From Terebella lapidaria (lineage: Eukaryota; Annelida; Polychaeta; Terebellida; Terebellidae), in assembly GCA_949152475.1 (NCBI GenBank), contig OX424555.1, positions 95,575,515-95,639,514 of the forward strand: 64,000 nucleotides of DNA, in the 5' to 3' direction. How positions within the stretch are numbered: the stretch's first letter is position 1; every line of letters starts with the position of its first letter. The position numbers were made by a program, and so were the translations under genes. This document shows, piece by piece, positions 13,336-23,480 of the stretch. The notes under the pieces were generated by a model. The model was not told the origin of the DNA and ran no database searches. It saw only the letters and a program-made list of their open reading frames with translations.

Positions 13336-14043
13336 GACTGTAATGTCCGTCGTTGTGAGAATAAGTTTCAGGAAAGTTACAGCTCAGCCTCGTAAAATGT
13401 CTTATATTTTTCCAACCCTATTCACTGTTAGCAGTTGGCAATGTCTTACTGGCGAATATAGCCTATAACTGTGCATGGATTCCAATATTTCCACATATTG
13501 CATTGTGATTTAATTTGCACATGCACATGTGGGGCATGAAATATCATGAATGCAAACTATACTGGAAATTATATACCTGCAACGACAGCCTGATGTGATG
13601 ATTTTGCTTTGTCTGAACCCGAAGTTTGGTTCGGATTGTATTTCGCTATGACTGTTTTGGTATGGACTCTTGATTGACATATGCATCCTTTTTATATGTT
13701 CTGCTATCCCCAGATGGAGTATTTCTTTTGAGCCATGCTGTCTGATGGCGCCTGCTGGGTATAAGCTACATTTGCTTGTCTTCCGGTGTGCGTACGTGTC
13801 GCTAATGTACCGTAAACAAACACTACACATCCGAACATCTTTCAATGTATCTTTAAATGCCGTAATCCGGAACTCGGACAGACTCGTAGTTTCCGCGGTA
13901 TAAAATGCAGAGTCAAGTGCCCCGGATTCGGTCCGGAGGGGAAAACCCCAGCAGGAATTCCCTAGAGATCAAACAAACCACGCTAAGTACGTCCTGTTTA
14001 CGCGTGTTCCGTGAAGAGCCCGTGCTTCTGTCTGCAGGGAAAA
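13336..14043. other. Intergenic, GC-richer block with a TATA-like site
   Basis: No gene is recognised. From about 13850 the sequence becomes GC-richer than its surroundings, and TATAAAA lies at 13899-13905 on the + strand. This is compatible with a promoter, but no transcript can be inferred with confidence. Confidence 0.35.
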
Positions 14044-14190
14044 ATGTCAGTCCGAGGCGGAGATGAAAGCACAGAAGCGGGAAACGCTCAGGATGCAGTC
14101 AACTCGGGATCATCACGAAAATTTATTTTTTGTTCAATGTCACAGCAGGGCACGCAAAAAGCTGACCAAAGTGCTACTACATACGAGTAA
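14044..14190 (+). CDS. Possible small open frame, 48 codons, unrecognised
   Basis: An ATG at 14044 follows an acceptor-like CTGTCTGCAG by a few bases and opens 48 codons ending in TAA at 14188-14190. The product would be hydrophilic (starting MSVRGGDESTEAG), with no signal peptide, membrane segment or known motif. A TATA-like site lies about 140 bp upstream. The frame is short enough to arise by chance, and it overlaps a hairpin at its 3' end. It is listed only because the context is promoter-like. Confidence 0.15.
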   Translation: MSVRGGDESTEAGNAQDAVNSGSSRKFIFCSMSQQGTQKADQSATTYE

Positions 14191-14210
14191 TGTATCGATA
14201 GTAGCACTTT
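14168..14210. repeat. Perfect 12-bp inverted repeat, hairpin
   Basis: AAAGTGCTACTA at 14168-14179 is the exact reverse complement of TAGTAGCACTTT at 14199-14210. The 19-base loop contains a further ATAC/GTAT pairing. The stem is too short for an ordinary microRNA precursor. It may be a tiny foldback or a structured RNA end. Confidence 0.6.
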
Positions 14211-14517
14211 AAATCGATAGGAAGAAAACGATGAAGATGGTACTCCTTTGCACTTCCTGTGTTTGTTTTCTTCCAGTATTTATTTAGCTGGTACAGATCA
14301 ATACTTATATGTGATCAAATACTTAGTAGAATGTATTTTGTTACTTGCAATGAAAATATGTGGTCATTGTGCACAGTTGATGCAACACTTTATCCGATAT
14401 GACAATCACATACACCAATTCATCTCTCTGGCGATAGCCCTGTTTTTACTGACTCGTTCACAAAGTTTTTGTTGTTGCTCATTTATAATAAATAACATCA
14501 TTATTACATAAATTATA

Positions 14518-14992
14518 TCGTATTGAAATTTGAAATACCTCACGTGGGAGTTAAACGTCAATTTTGTACCGAATTTTAGTTTCTGTCCCAAAAATTGGAA
14601 AAAAATGACAGTCTACCTCAATGTTAAATTTAGCCCAATTATTGAACCGAATGTATTGGGTCTGCACACGATTTTGTGCATCTGTTCTCTTTTTGTTGTG
14701 GTGCGATCTTTTGAAATCATCAGTCTCCTATTGTAGGTTCTGTTAACTTCTGGTCCAAAATTTATAACACTTCGAATCTTAATGGATGTAAACACGACCA
14801 AAATCCCCGAATATGCTCAGATTTCAGAGATTTATCATTGGGGTAGATTGGCAACTTTTTCAATTTTTGCGATTGAAGTCTGAAAATTGAATCCCAGGTG
14901 AAGTATGCCAAAATAATAATACGATACCCTTCAGCATCACAAAATTATCAGCAAAAATGGTGTAAACGAGTTAGAAATGTCAGAGCATATGG
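14518..14992 (+). repeat. Dispersed repeat family R2, copy A
   Basis: This copy aligns in the same orientation with 25402-25826. Shared words in order include CTCAATGTTAAATTTAGC (here) against CCCAATGTTAAATTTAGC, TGGTCCAAAATT, ACTTCGAATC, CGAATATGCTCAGATT, CAGCATC and GGTGTAAAC. The ends at about 14518-14550 and 14892-14926 are imperfect inverted repeats around TCCCA-TGAAGTATG. This suggests a non-autonomous inverted-repeat element sitting inside a longer repeat. Confidence 0.65.
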
Positions 14993-15592
14993 CATTGTTA
15001 AGTCCCCAAAGACCCTCTTCAATAAATTTACAGCACATCGTCATCTCATTAACGATCAATGTTTTTTTATTGGTCTTGTATTTATGGTACATATCGAACT
15101 CAATTCAAGAAATGAATTATTGTGGTATATGTTCTTGAATACGGTGAAACCAAAAGTTGTGTACATCAATGCCCGCATTAAATATGCATATACTACGGAG
15201 TAAACAATAGTAATTTCTTTGGCATATATCTTTTCATATTCACACAAATTGTATCGCTCATGACATGAAAAGATAATGCCATATGTTAGTGTTGTCTTTG
15301 TCCCCACCTTTATATTGTACTCATGACATATATACCCTATCCGTTTATAGGTCATGAAAACTATTTCTTGTCTCCTATGCGAATGGCTCCCATAGAAACA
15401 ATTTTCCCAACTAGAGCGTGACATACATATAACTAGTAGTTACCATACACGATAGGGCTATGCATATTCATGTATGCACAATAAAGCGAACATGCACACA
15501 TGCATCACCACACGTACAAGAAAGTGTACATATGCGATAAAATGTACCAGTTTCAGAACCGCTCGTCGGCTGCTCAAAGCATTCGTCATGCA

Positions 15593-15663
15593 GCATCGGT
15601 GGTTCAGTGGTAGAATGCTCGCCTGCCACGCGGGCGACCCGGGTTCGATTCCCGGCCGATGCA
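15593..15663 (+). tRNA. tRNA-Gly (anticodon GCC)
   Basis: This 71-base cloverleaf decodes GGC and GGU glycine codons in cytosolic translation. The acceptor stem GCATCGG pairs with CCGATGC, the discriminator base is A at 15663, and the anticodon GCC is at 15625-15627 in the loop CTGCCAC. The T arm is CCGGG-TTCGATT-CCCGG. The A box TGGTTCAGTGG and B box GGTTCGATTCC are the internal RNA polymerase III promoters. There is no intron and no encoded CCA, as expected for a nuclear gene. It closely matches the animal tRNA-Gly(GCC) consensus, with changes in the variable loop and a compensated acceptor pair. It stands alone, 200 bp left of the foldback element. Confidence 0.97.
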
Positions 15664-15665
15664 AG

Positions 15666-15675
15666 TTTTTTTTTT
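15666..15675 (+). terminator. RNA polymerase III terminator (T10)
   Basis: Ten thymines begin two bases after the tRNA discriminator base. A run of four or more T on the non-template strand stops RNA polymerase III. Confidence 0.93.
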
Positions 15676-15864
15676 GTATTTATAGCCTAATGGTTTGGAT
15701 ATTTTTGCAATTTGATCTTTATTTGATAATTTTACACCAAAGCTATGAATGAATGCGTATAGGACTAGGCCTACTGCCTGGCATTAGAACTCCATTGATT
15801 GATACGTTTGGATGTCTGAACTCTGAATCGTCGATAATTTCAAACTGTAGTTCACTACATTTTA

Positions 15865-15920
15865 CGGTGGCTTAGATTCGCCATCACGTTTAATTTACAC
15901 CCCATTCAGTTTCCACCTCG
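15865..15920 (+). repeat. Left terminal inverted repeat of the foldback element
   Basis: 56 bp identical in inverted orientation to 18781-18836. It starts CGGTGGCTTAGATTCGCC and runs into the first, variant copies of the 20-bp repeat. The first ten bases including the flanking TA (TACGGTGGCT) match both ends of the element at 59161-59330. Confidence 0.93.
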
Positions 15921-17380
15921 GCGAGAGCCCTTTTCACCCCGGTGAAAACCTTCTCACCCCGGTGAAAACCTTCTCACCCTGGTGAAAACCTTCTCACCCC
16001 GGTGAGAACCTTCTCACCCCGGTGAGAACCTTATCACCCCGGTGAGAACCTTATCACCCCGGTGAGAACCTTCTCACCCCGGCGAGAACCTTCTCACCCC
16101 GGTGAAAACCTTTTCACCCCAGTGAATACCTTCTCACCCCGGCGAGAACCTTCTCACCTCGATGAAAACCTTCTCACCCTGGTGAAAACCTTCTCACCCC
16201 GGTGAGAACCTTCTCACACCGGTGAAAACCTTCTCAACCCGGTGAGAACCTTCTCACCCCGGTGAAAACCTTCTCACCCCGGTGAAAACCTTCTCACCCC
16301 GATGAGAACCTTCTGACCCCAGTGAAAACCTTCTCACCCCGGTGAAAACCTTCTGACCCCGGTGAATACCTTCTCACCCCGGCGAGAACCTTCTCACCCT
16401 GGTGAAAACCTTCTCACCCCGGTGAGAACCTTCTCACCCCGGTGAAAACCTTCTCACCCCGGTGAGAACCTTCTCACCCCGGTGAAAACCTTCTGACCCC
16501 GGCGAGAACCTTCTGACCCCGGTGAAAACCTTCTCACCCCGGCGAGAACCTTCTCACCCCGGCGAGAACCTTCTCACCCCGGCGAGAACCTTCTCACCCC
16601 GGCGAGAACCTTCTCACCCCGGCGAGAACCTTCTCACCCCGGCGAGAACCTTCTCACCCCGGCGAGAACCTTCTCACCCCGGCGAGAACCTTCTCACCCC
16701 GGCGAGAACCTTCTCACCCCGGCGAGAACCTTCTCACCCCGGCGAGAACCTTCTCACCCCGGCGAGAACCTTCTCACCCCGGCGAGAACCTTCTCACCCC
16801 GGGGAGAACCTTCTCACCCCGGTGAGAACCTTCTCACCCCGGTGAGAACCTTCTCACCCCGGTGAGAACCTTCTCACCCCGGTGAGAACCTTTTCACCCC
16901 GGTTTTTACCGGGGTGAGAACCTTATCAACCTTACCTCGGTGAGAACCTTATCACCCCGGTGAGAACCTTCTCACCCCGGTGAGAACCTTATCACCCCGG
17001 TGAAAACCTTCTCACCCCGGTGAAAACCTTCTCACCTCGGTGAGAACCTTATCACCCCGGTGAGAACCTTCTCACCCCGGCGAGAACCTTCTCACCCCGG
17101 CGAGAACCTTCTCACCCTGGCGAGAACCTTCTCACCCCGGCGAAAACCTTCTCACCCCGGTGAGAACCTTCTCACCCCGGTGAGAACCTTCTCACCCCGG
17201 TGAGAACCTTCTCACCCCGGGGAGAACCTTTTCACCCCGGTGAGAACCTTTTCACCCCGGTGAGGACCTTCTCACCCCGGTGAGAACCTTTTCACCAAGG
17301 TGAAAACCTCACCCCGATAAAAACCTTCTCACCCCGGTGAAAACCTTCTCACCCAGGTGAAAACCTTCTCACCTAGGTGG
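15921..17380 (+). repeat. Left arm: about 73 units of a 20-bp repeat
   Basis: The unit is CTCACCCCGGTGAGAACCTT with R/Y variation at a few sites. From 15921 to about 16900 the array keeps an exact 20-bp register without an insertion or deletion. At about 16899-16937 the register breaks with a short reversed piece. The array then continues in register to about 17300 before degrading toward the centre. Each unit contains TTCTCACC and GGTGAGAA around a CC centre, so single units can also fold. Units 16541-16800 are almost identical, pointing to a recent local expansion. Long open frames across the array are a by-product of its composition. Confidence 0.95.
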
Positions 17381-17459
17381 AATCTCACGTGGCATCGAGA
17401 GGTCATGTGACAAGTAGAATCTTTGCTGACATTGATAGTATTGTGAGTATTAGATTCAC
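17381..17459. other. Centre of the foldback element
   Basis: About 80 bp of unique AT-richer sequence separates the two arms. Its edges remain weakly inverted (GGTGGAATCT at the left, AGATTCACC at the right). It encodes nothing visible. Confidence 0.8.
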
Positions 17460-18780
17460 CGTGGTGAAAAGGTTTTCACCGGGGTGAGAAGGTTTTCACC
17501 GGGGTGAGAAGGTTTTTACCGGGGTGAGAAGGTTTTCACCGGGGTGAAAAGGTTCTCACCAGGGTGAGAAGGTTTTCACCGGGGTGAGAAGGTTCTCACC
17601 GGGGTGAAAAGGTTCTCACCGGGGTGAAAAGGTTCTCACCGGGGTGATAAGGTTCTCACCGGGGTTAGAAGGTTCTCACCGGGGTGAGAAGGTTCTCACC
17701 GAGGTGAGAAGGTTTTCACCAGGGTGAGAAGGTTTTCGCCGGGGTGAGAAGGTTCTCGCCAGGGTGAGAACCTTCTCAAGGTTCTTCTCAAGGTTCTCAC
17801 CGGGGTGATAAGGTTTTCACCGGGGTGAGAAGGTTCTCACCGGGGTGAGAAGGTTTTCACCGAGGTGAGAAGGTTCTGACCGGGGTGAGAAGGTTTTCAC
17901 CAGGGTGAGAAGGTTTTCACCGGGGTGAGAAGGTTCTCGCCGGGGTGAGAAGGTTCTCGCCGGGGTGAGAAGGTTCTCACCGGGGTGATAAGGTTCTCAC
18001 CGAGGTGATAAGGTTTTCACCGGGGTGATAAGGTTCTCACCGGGGTGATAAGGTTTTCACCGGGGTGATAAGGTTCTCACCGGGGTGAGAAGATTTTCAC
18101 CGGGGTGAGAAGGTTCTCACCGGGGTGAGAAGGTTCTCGCCGGGGTGAGAAGGTTTTCACCAGGGTGAGAAGGTTTTCACCGGGGTGAGAAGGTTCTCTC
18201 CGGGGTGAGAAGGTTCTCGCCGGGGTGAGAAGGTATTCACCGGGGTGAGAAGGTTTTCACCGGGGTCAGAAGGTTTTCACCGGGGTCTGAAGGTTCTCAC
18301 CGGGGTGAGAAGGTTTTCACCGGGGTGAGAAGGTTCTCACCGGGGTGAGAAGGTTTTCACCGGAGTGAGAAGGTTCTCACCAGGGTTAGAAGGTTCTCAC
18401 TGAGGTGAGAAGGTTCTCACCGGGGTGAGAAGGTTCTCACCGGGGTGATAAGGTTCTCACCGGGGTGAGAAGGTTCTCACCGGGTTGAGAAGGTTTTCAC
18501 CGGGGTGAGAAGGTTTTCACCGGGGTGAGAAGGTTTTCACCGAGGTGAGAAGGTTTTCACCGAGGTGAGAAGGTTTTCACCGGGGTGAGAAGGTTTTCAC
18601 CGAGGTGAGAAGGTTTTCACCGGGGTGAGAAGGTTTTCACCGGAGTGAGAAGGTTTTCACCGGGGTGAGAAGGTTTTCACCGGGGTGAGAAGGTATTCAC
18701 CGGGGTTAGAAGGTTTTCACCGGGGTGAGAAGGTATTCACCGGGGTGAGAAGGTTCTCACCGGGGTGAGAAGGTTCTCAC
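17460..18780 (-). repeat. Right arm: about 66 units of the 20-bp repeat, inverted
   Basis: This is the same 20-bp unit in reverse orientation, GGTGAGAAGGTTTTCACCGG with variants. The register is exact from about 17801 to 18780. A register break at about 17761-17800 includes a short reversed piece, close to the mirror position of the break in the left arm. This arm lacks the block of near-identical units seen in the left arm. Confidence 0.95.
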
Positions 18781-18836
18781 CGAGGTGGAAACTGAATGGG
18801 GTGTAAATTAAACGTGATGGCGAATCTAAGCCACCG
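18781..18836 (-). repeat. Right terminal inverted repeat of the foldback element
   Basis: 56 bp ending CGAATCTAAGCCACCG, identical in inverted orientation to 15865-15920. The following TA (18837-18838) mirrors the TA before the left end. Confidence 0.93.
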
Positions 18837-18838
18837 TA

Positions 18839-19778
18839 ACATTTTATTATTGTCAAATTTTCATATTTCGCATGGTCGTCACCGGGAAAAGATTGGAGAT
18901 TCAACTCTCTAAAGGAATCGCCTAATGGACTAGAACGCAACCTGGCAAACAATAACCGTTGTCGGAGTCAGAGACAAGCAAAGCCTCATGGGATCGTGAC
19001 GTCACAGACGACAGGGACAACATGTACAGTACAGTATCATCCGGGCAATAATATTTTTATCTGTTGCATGGGTACCGGGTTGGGACACGTTTCCTAACTT
19101 GCCTTGCCCCCAACATCAACTGACACATGACCGAATATAGATAAGTTGACAGGGAAGTGGACATGGGACTTTGACAGGACAGAAAAATGTCGACTCCTGA
19201 CAAGATAAAACAATTAGAATGCCACTGCAAAAATAGGTTACTTGATAAGCCCACTATATGTCGTCCAAGTGGACAAGTTCGATTCTTTTAAACTCAAATT
19301 CTTAAAGTTGATATCAAAATGTTCATCTTACTTATGATATTCAGAGCTGGTCAGTAGCTGTTTATGTAGCTGCTGAAACTCCACTACGTCAGAGTATCAG
19401 AAATACTTAATTATGATAGTATGTTGCGGAACAAAAACGATATCAACTCAAGTGTTCAATTATGCAGGAACTGGTCGACAATGGTATCAATTCGTGCACT
19501 AGTATTTCATGTATCAATTATATATCACCGATTAAAAGCTGATAACCAATGATTTATCCGCATCCCAAATAAAATAAAATAAATAAATAAAACGAGTATG
19601 AGGTGAGTGGCGCTAATATAGCTGAACTCCCTTTTAGCGATGCATATATACTTTGAAAGGTATATTGCGTGGGTGAAACAATGAAGGTATTCACGTAACT
19701 GTGTGAGTCAAAATATTCGGACAGGTTTTCCCTTTCTAGATAATTGAATTCCCAAGATGTCGTCTCTTATAAATAAAG
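18839..19778. other. Intergenic, no gene seen
   Basis: AT-rich sequence with no recognisable coding sequence and no repeat identified. Confidence 0.5.
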
Positions 19779-19977
19779 AAGGGCGGATCCAGAGATTTGA
19801 GGAGTGGGCGGGAGAGGAACCCGAGGTGAACGGAACCCTAATCACGGATATGGGTCTATAGACCCTGCTCAAGGCGCCCTAGAAGCCGTATACTTTTTCT
19901 GTTATATGTAGCTTCTTGGCCCCTCCTGAGTATATTTTTTAGCTACTCCACCACTCCCACCTCCCGGATCCGCCTAT
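19779..19977. mobile_element. Small hAT-like inverted-repeat element
   Basis: GGCGGATCC at 19782-19790 is mirrored by GGATCCGCC at 19966-19974, followed inward by G-rich arms (GAGTGGGCGGG against the reverse complement of CCACCACTCCCACC). From memory, GGCGGATCCAG is a frequent terminal word of hAT elements in invertebrates. The outer bases and the 8-bp target duplication expected for hAT are not clear here, so the copy is probably old. There is no coding capacity. Confidence 0.5.
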
Positions 19978-20854
19978 CTGAATAAGTGATAATCTGCATT
20001 GCATTTGCGAAATTCTTGACAAAATGTTTGATAAGAAATGCATAGAATAATGATGGGTTTTGTCAAAGGAGGATTGGTGGCGTTAACCACAAGAAAAAAA
20101 TTGCACATGAGTATCATCATATACACAGTAATACTTGAAGTATATGGTGACGACCACATAGACCAAAAACCCGAGCTTTCTCTATACATATACATGTACA
20201 AGAGAAAGCATTGACTTTATCCAGTTCGTGCGTGAGTTGGTGATACTGTCGTAACCAAAGAAAACTAGATAATTCCTGTGTAAAGAGAGGGAAGGACTGG
20301 TGAAGAAATGACGTGTTTCTGATTGTTTGCCCGTGTGTCTCTTCACTTGTCACATTCAGTGGCTAACTGACTGGAGACGAAACTGCCTCAATTTCATCAG
20401 CGGTTCTGCAAAATTACGTTCTGGTTTGAGCAATGTTGCAGGGAAGAATCTGATATCTGGAGCAAAAATATTACGAAAACACACGTGGTTTCACGACGGA
20501 GTGTGCCATTCCATTCACCCGTCGTCAAAAGTGAATTTTCAAACATAAAATGTGCATTTCATCGACAGCTCGTGCAAACAACAACGACGCAATACTGATG
20601 ATATAATGCTTCTGAGTATCACACCAAGACTCATGCTGAAGTGAGGATAAAGTATATCACTGAACTGAGGTTAGTGAAATGACGTGCGTAATTCACAATT
20701 ATAGTATATGTAGGCCTATATGTAACGTCTGTGGATGATTCCCGAATTGTGATTCTATAAGAAGAATATTGACAAACTTATCAATAACATGCATCCTCAT
20801 AGGTTTAAATGTAAACAGAGAATCCAAGTCTAAGGTACTCTTCAAAGGTCTTTT

Positions 20855-21059
20855 TGGTCGCCGCATCAGCGGCGGCCTATATCAAATACAAAGTTACTTT
20901 AACTTCCGGTGCCGCTTAGCACAGTGCACCTTTCCCCACCTGCCGCTCAGCGCACGAACTGATATTCTAGCACAAACATCATTCAATTTTATCAGTTTAT
21001 TTGACTGACGATCTCACAGCAAGAATTTTGGCCAACGCATTTGTTTCATGCGGCGACCA
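20855..21059. mobile_element. Small inverted-repeat element with 5-bp target duplication
   Basis: TGGTCGCCGCAT at 20855-20866 is the exact reverse complement of ATGCGGCGACCA at 21048-21059. CTTTT lies immediately outside on both sides (20850-20854 and 21060-21064), as expected for a 5-bp target duplication. The 205-bp body encodes nothing. The superfamily cannot be named from the ends alone. Confidence 0.55.
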
Positions 21060-21151
21060 CTTTTGCTACTCTGGATCCCTGACGTTTACTTGTCTTCTAA
21101 ACAAGAATAAACTAAAAAAAAAAAGATTCGTATCACAGTTTCGTATCTTAC

Positions 21152-21180
21152 TGATATAACACTTGGACCAACTATAAACA
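21152..21180 (-). repeat. Dispersed repeat family R3, inverted copy
   Basis: 29 bp (core ACACTTGGACCAACTATA) are exactly the reverse complement of 23481-23509. Similarity in the flanks is weak. A 29-bp perfect match 2.3 kb apart in AT-rich DNA is far beyond chance. Confidence 0.7.
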
Positions 21181-21740
21181 CAAAAACACAAAAAAATGGC
21201 ATGCATATATTTCTGTATATGTGGGCCTATGTGTGACCTGTATAAGCCAGTTATCTCCCCGGCTGTCCCTAACGCCATGTAACTTGGCAGGTGCAGTGGT
21301 GAAGGGATCAGCTCTCAGGTGCATTATCAATCCCAAAGTCAACACAGACCCTGCCAAACACCGACCGTATGGAGGTGTGGGGGTAATTAGCTATATTTGA
21401 CGGTCCGTAAGGTTATATTTGTCTAGGTATAAGTACACGTAAAGTACTCGGTAACGGGCGTAATTCACTTGACAACTGCGCACGAGTCCGCACCATGGTT
21501 ACGGCTTGGGATGGTATCGTGAATTTTGTCGCTCTATATTACCTCCTCTCCCAACATCCAACTTGACCATTGTTGACAACATGTTGCATTGAGTTTTGTA
21601 GGATTCTAAGTAACCCAAATTGCAAACTTTTTTCGTGCTTGTTATACTGAACCATAACTCATTGCGATATTTGATGTCTTGACCTAGAAGAAGATTATCG
21701 CTATGCGTGATAACAATCGCTATGAGCGGTGTTATCATTC

Positions 21741-22045
21741 CTTTTTTTTTTTTTTTTTTTTTTTGTGATTCCCTGGTTCGGCCAGGTCGCTCAACTTCCA
21801 ATATTTGGAGGAGCGTCACGTGAGTTTAATTTTTGTAAGGTTTTTTCCAGCACGTTTTTTGTTCTGGTTAGGGATAGCATATCGTCTTGGAAATATGTTT
21901 TATATGGGAGTTCCCTTGTGATGTGCTTGAATTCTTTGCATTTAGTTAGTATGTGTTCTTGGGATTCCGTTATAGTATATAAATGTATACATCTGTACCG
22001 GTTCGTCACAAATTTTGACTTATTGCCACTCGTATTTTGATTCAT
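21741..22045 (-). mobile_element. Possible 3' end of a LINE with poly(A)
   Basis: The + strand has a run of about 23 T at 21742-21764, which is a poly(A) tail on the minus strand. Just upstream on the minus strand an 84-codon frame (21791-22045) contains SQEHILTKCKEF, like the EHxLxxC word near the C terminus of many non-LTR retrotransposon proteins. Its other cysteines do not clearly form the usual knuckle. About 70 bp similar to 21990-22050 recurs at about 22325-22410. The fragment is 5'-truncated. No target duplication was found. Confidence 0.35.
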
Positions 22046-23480
22046 TCATCTGACGAATTAGGCCCTATTTACAGAGAAGTTTATGATGAAAGTTCACTGA
22101 CTTCGATCAGTGTTATGCTACATTCTGTATGTTTCATTTCATTGTCACCAATCTCAACATTTCTTTATGCTGCCACTGGGATTGTAGTTATTTATACTGA
22201 ACCCATGAAGGAAGTTGTATACCACTGTTCCACAGCCGATGGAAACAATCCCAGAATGAAAGACGAAGTCCACAAAATAAGACAAAAATGTACACAATCA
22301 CAAGCAACACCTCATTTATGAGATGTTACATCAGTACCAATTCATCACAATGTTACTTGCAAAACGCATTGACCTATATTGCCACTGGTATTTGGCTTTG
22401 AATCATTCAACAGTTCTGCACGAAAGTTAATGAATAAATGATTATTAGTGTTAGGTCTAATCAGGTATTATAATATTGTGCTCAATACGAGGGGTGTTAA
22501 AATGACTGTTTCAGTTATATTGAACTGAAGTTAGGCCCATGTTTCAAAACCATGGGGAAGTAAAGTCGGACCACATTTTCATTGAATGACCCACACCCTG
22601 ATTTTGAGAATGTAAAACTCCTTATTTCCCCAGGTACACCACTATAATACCTGTATGTGCCAAATACAGTCAGCCTATGCATCGACATGACGCAATTTAG
22701 AGTATGATAAGGGTACTTCACTGTTACCGCAGAGATGTCACAACTCCGCGTATATAGGCGCATTGTTGAGAGTGGTCAAAGGTCAAGTCGCTGCGTGATC
22801 TACTCTATGATAAATCCTCAGACGCCGCCGGAGATGAGTTTAGGTGTGAAATGTGCGAACAAGTGGTTAATTCACTGTCCCCAGCAGTCAATGATCGGCG
22901 TAGTCATACACTCGAGACCACTTCACGCCCTTGGACAGCGTATCACTCAGCGCGGTACAAAGAGTGCGCCTCTAAAACTCTCAATAAAGATCTCATTCAT
23001 AACCTTTTCGCCGATTGTAATTAATTAGGGGAGAAAAAAATTGTGGGCAAACATTGGAGATAAACGTCAATAACTCTTGACTCAGGTTTGGTATCAGCAA
23101 AATCAGCTACACCGTCGATACAATAGGACTCTGTTGACTGAATACTTCCTGAAAACAAGTGTTCGCGAACCTACGTAAGTAAAATCGGTCACTAGACAAG
23201 ATTGTCTAACTGAATGATAGCAACTCCTGAAATTGCAAGTAACATTGTAGTCATATCCTTGTTCGTAGTTTTGTTTAACGGATTTCTAAGCACATTTTAG
23301 AATACTCCCTAAATCATAATGGGGTTCAAAGTGTCTCCCGGAAGAGTAGCTTGTTATCATTGTTATACCGTCATAGAAACTCCCGGAATGTGTACGAGAG
23401 CCTGGACTCACGAACGGTCTCGACCCAAAAACAGTGAGGTATATATTACATAGGCATATGTAATATCAGAAACCCACATG
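22046..23480. other. Intergenic, no gene seen
   Basis: No credible gene. It contains the partial duplicate of the LINE-like segment at about 22325-22410 and otherwise unremarkable AT-rich DNA. Confidence 0.5.

Larger units (their letters stand above)
15865..18836. mobile_element. Foldback element with 20-bp tandem-repeat arms
   Basis: The first 56 bp (from CGGTGGCTTAGATTCG) are the exact reverse complement of the last 56 bp. Inside these ends lie two long arms made of a 20-bp repeat in opposite orientation, joined by an 80-bp centre. No transposase or other frame is present, so it is non-autonomous. Both ends are flanked by TA, compatible with a TA target duplication. A second reading is a 6-bp duplication ACATTT (15857-15862 and 18839-18844) with ends starting TACGG. 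The architecture is like Drosophila FB and sea urchin TU foldback elements, whose inverted ends are also arrays of short tandem repeats. The perfect unique ends suggest recent activity or ongoing conversion between the arms. Confidence 0.88.

Noticed and set aside
14168-14210. microRNA precursor carrying an AAAGTGC seed
   Set aside because: The stem is only 12 bp plus a broken extension, too short for a canonical precursor of about 22 paired bases per arm.
15458-15664. Minus-strand frame starting MHRPGIEPGSPAWQ
   Set aside because: It is the antisense translation of the tRNA-Gly gene, a common false protein in databases.
16522-16845. 107-codon open frame with SPRREPSHPGENLLTPART-type repeats
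   Set aside because: It is a read-through of the 20-bp DNA array, in which three units make 60 bp and stops happen to be absent. There is no start context or protein-level selection signal. The frame at 18737-18952 on the minus strand is the same artefact.
15911-18789. CRISPR-like periodic repeat array
   Set aside because: The 20-bp units are directly adjacent with no spacers, the host is an animal, and the arms are inverted relative to each other.
15857-18844. 6-bp target duplication ACATTT as the sole interpretation for the foldback element
   Set aside because: It fits this copy, but the related element at 59161-59330 has no 6-bp duplication. TA flanks explain both, so the 6-bp reading is kept only as an alternative.
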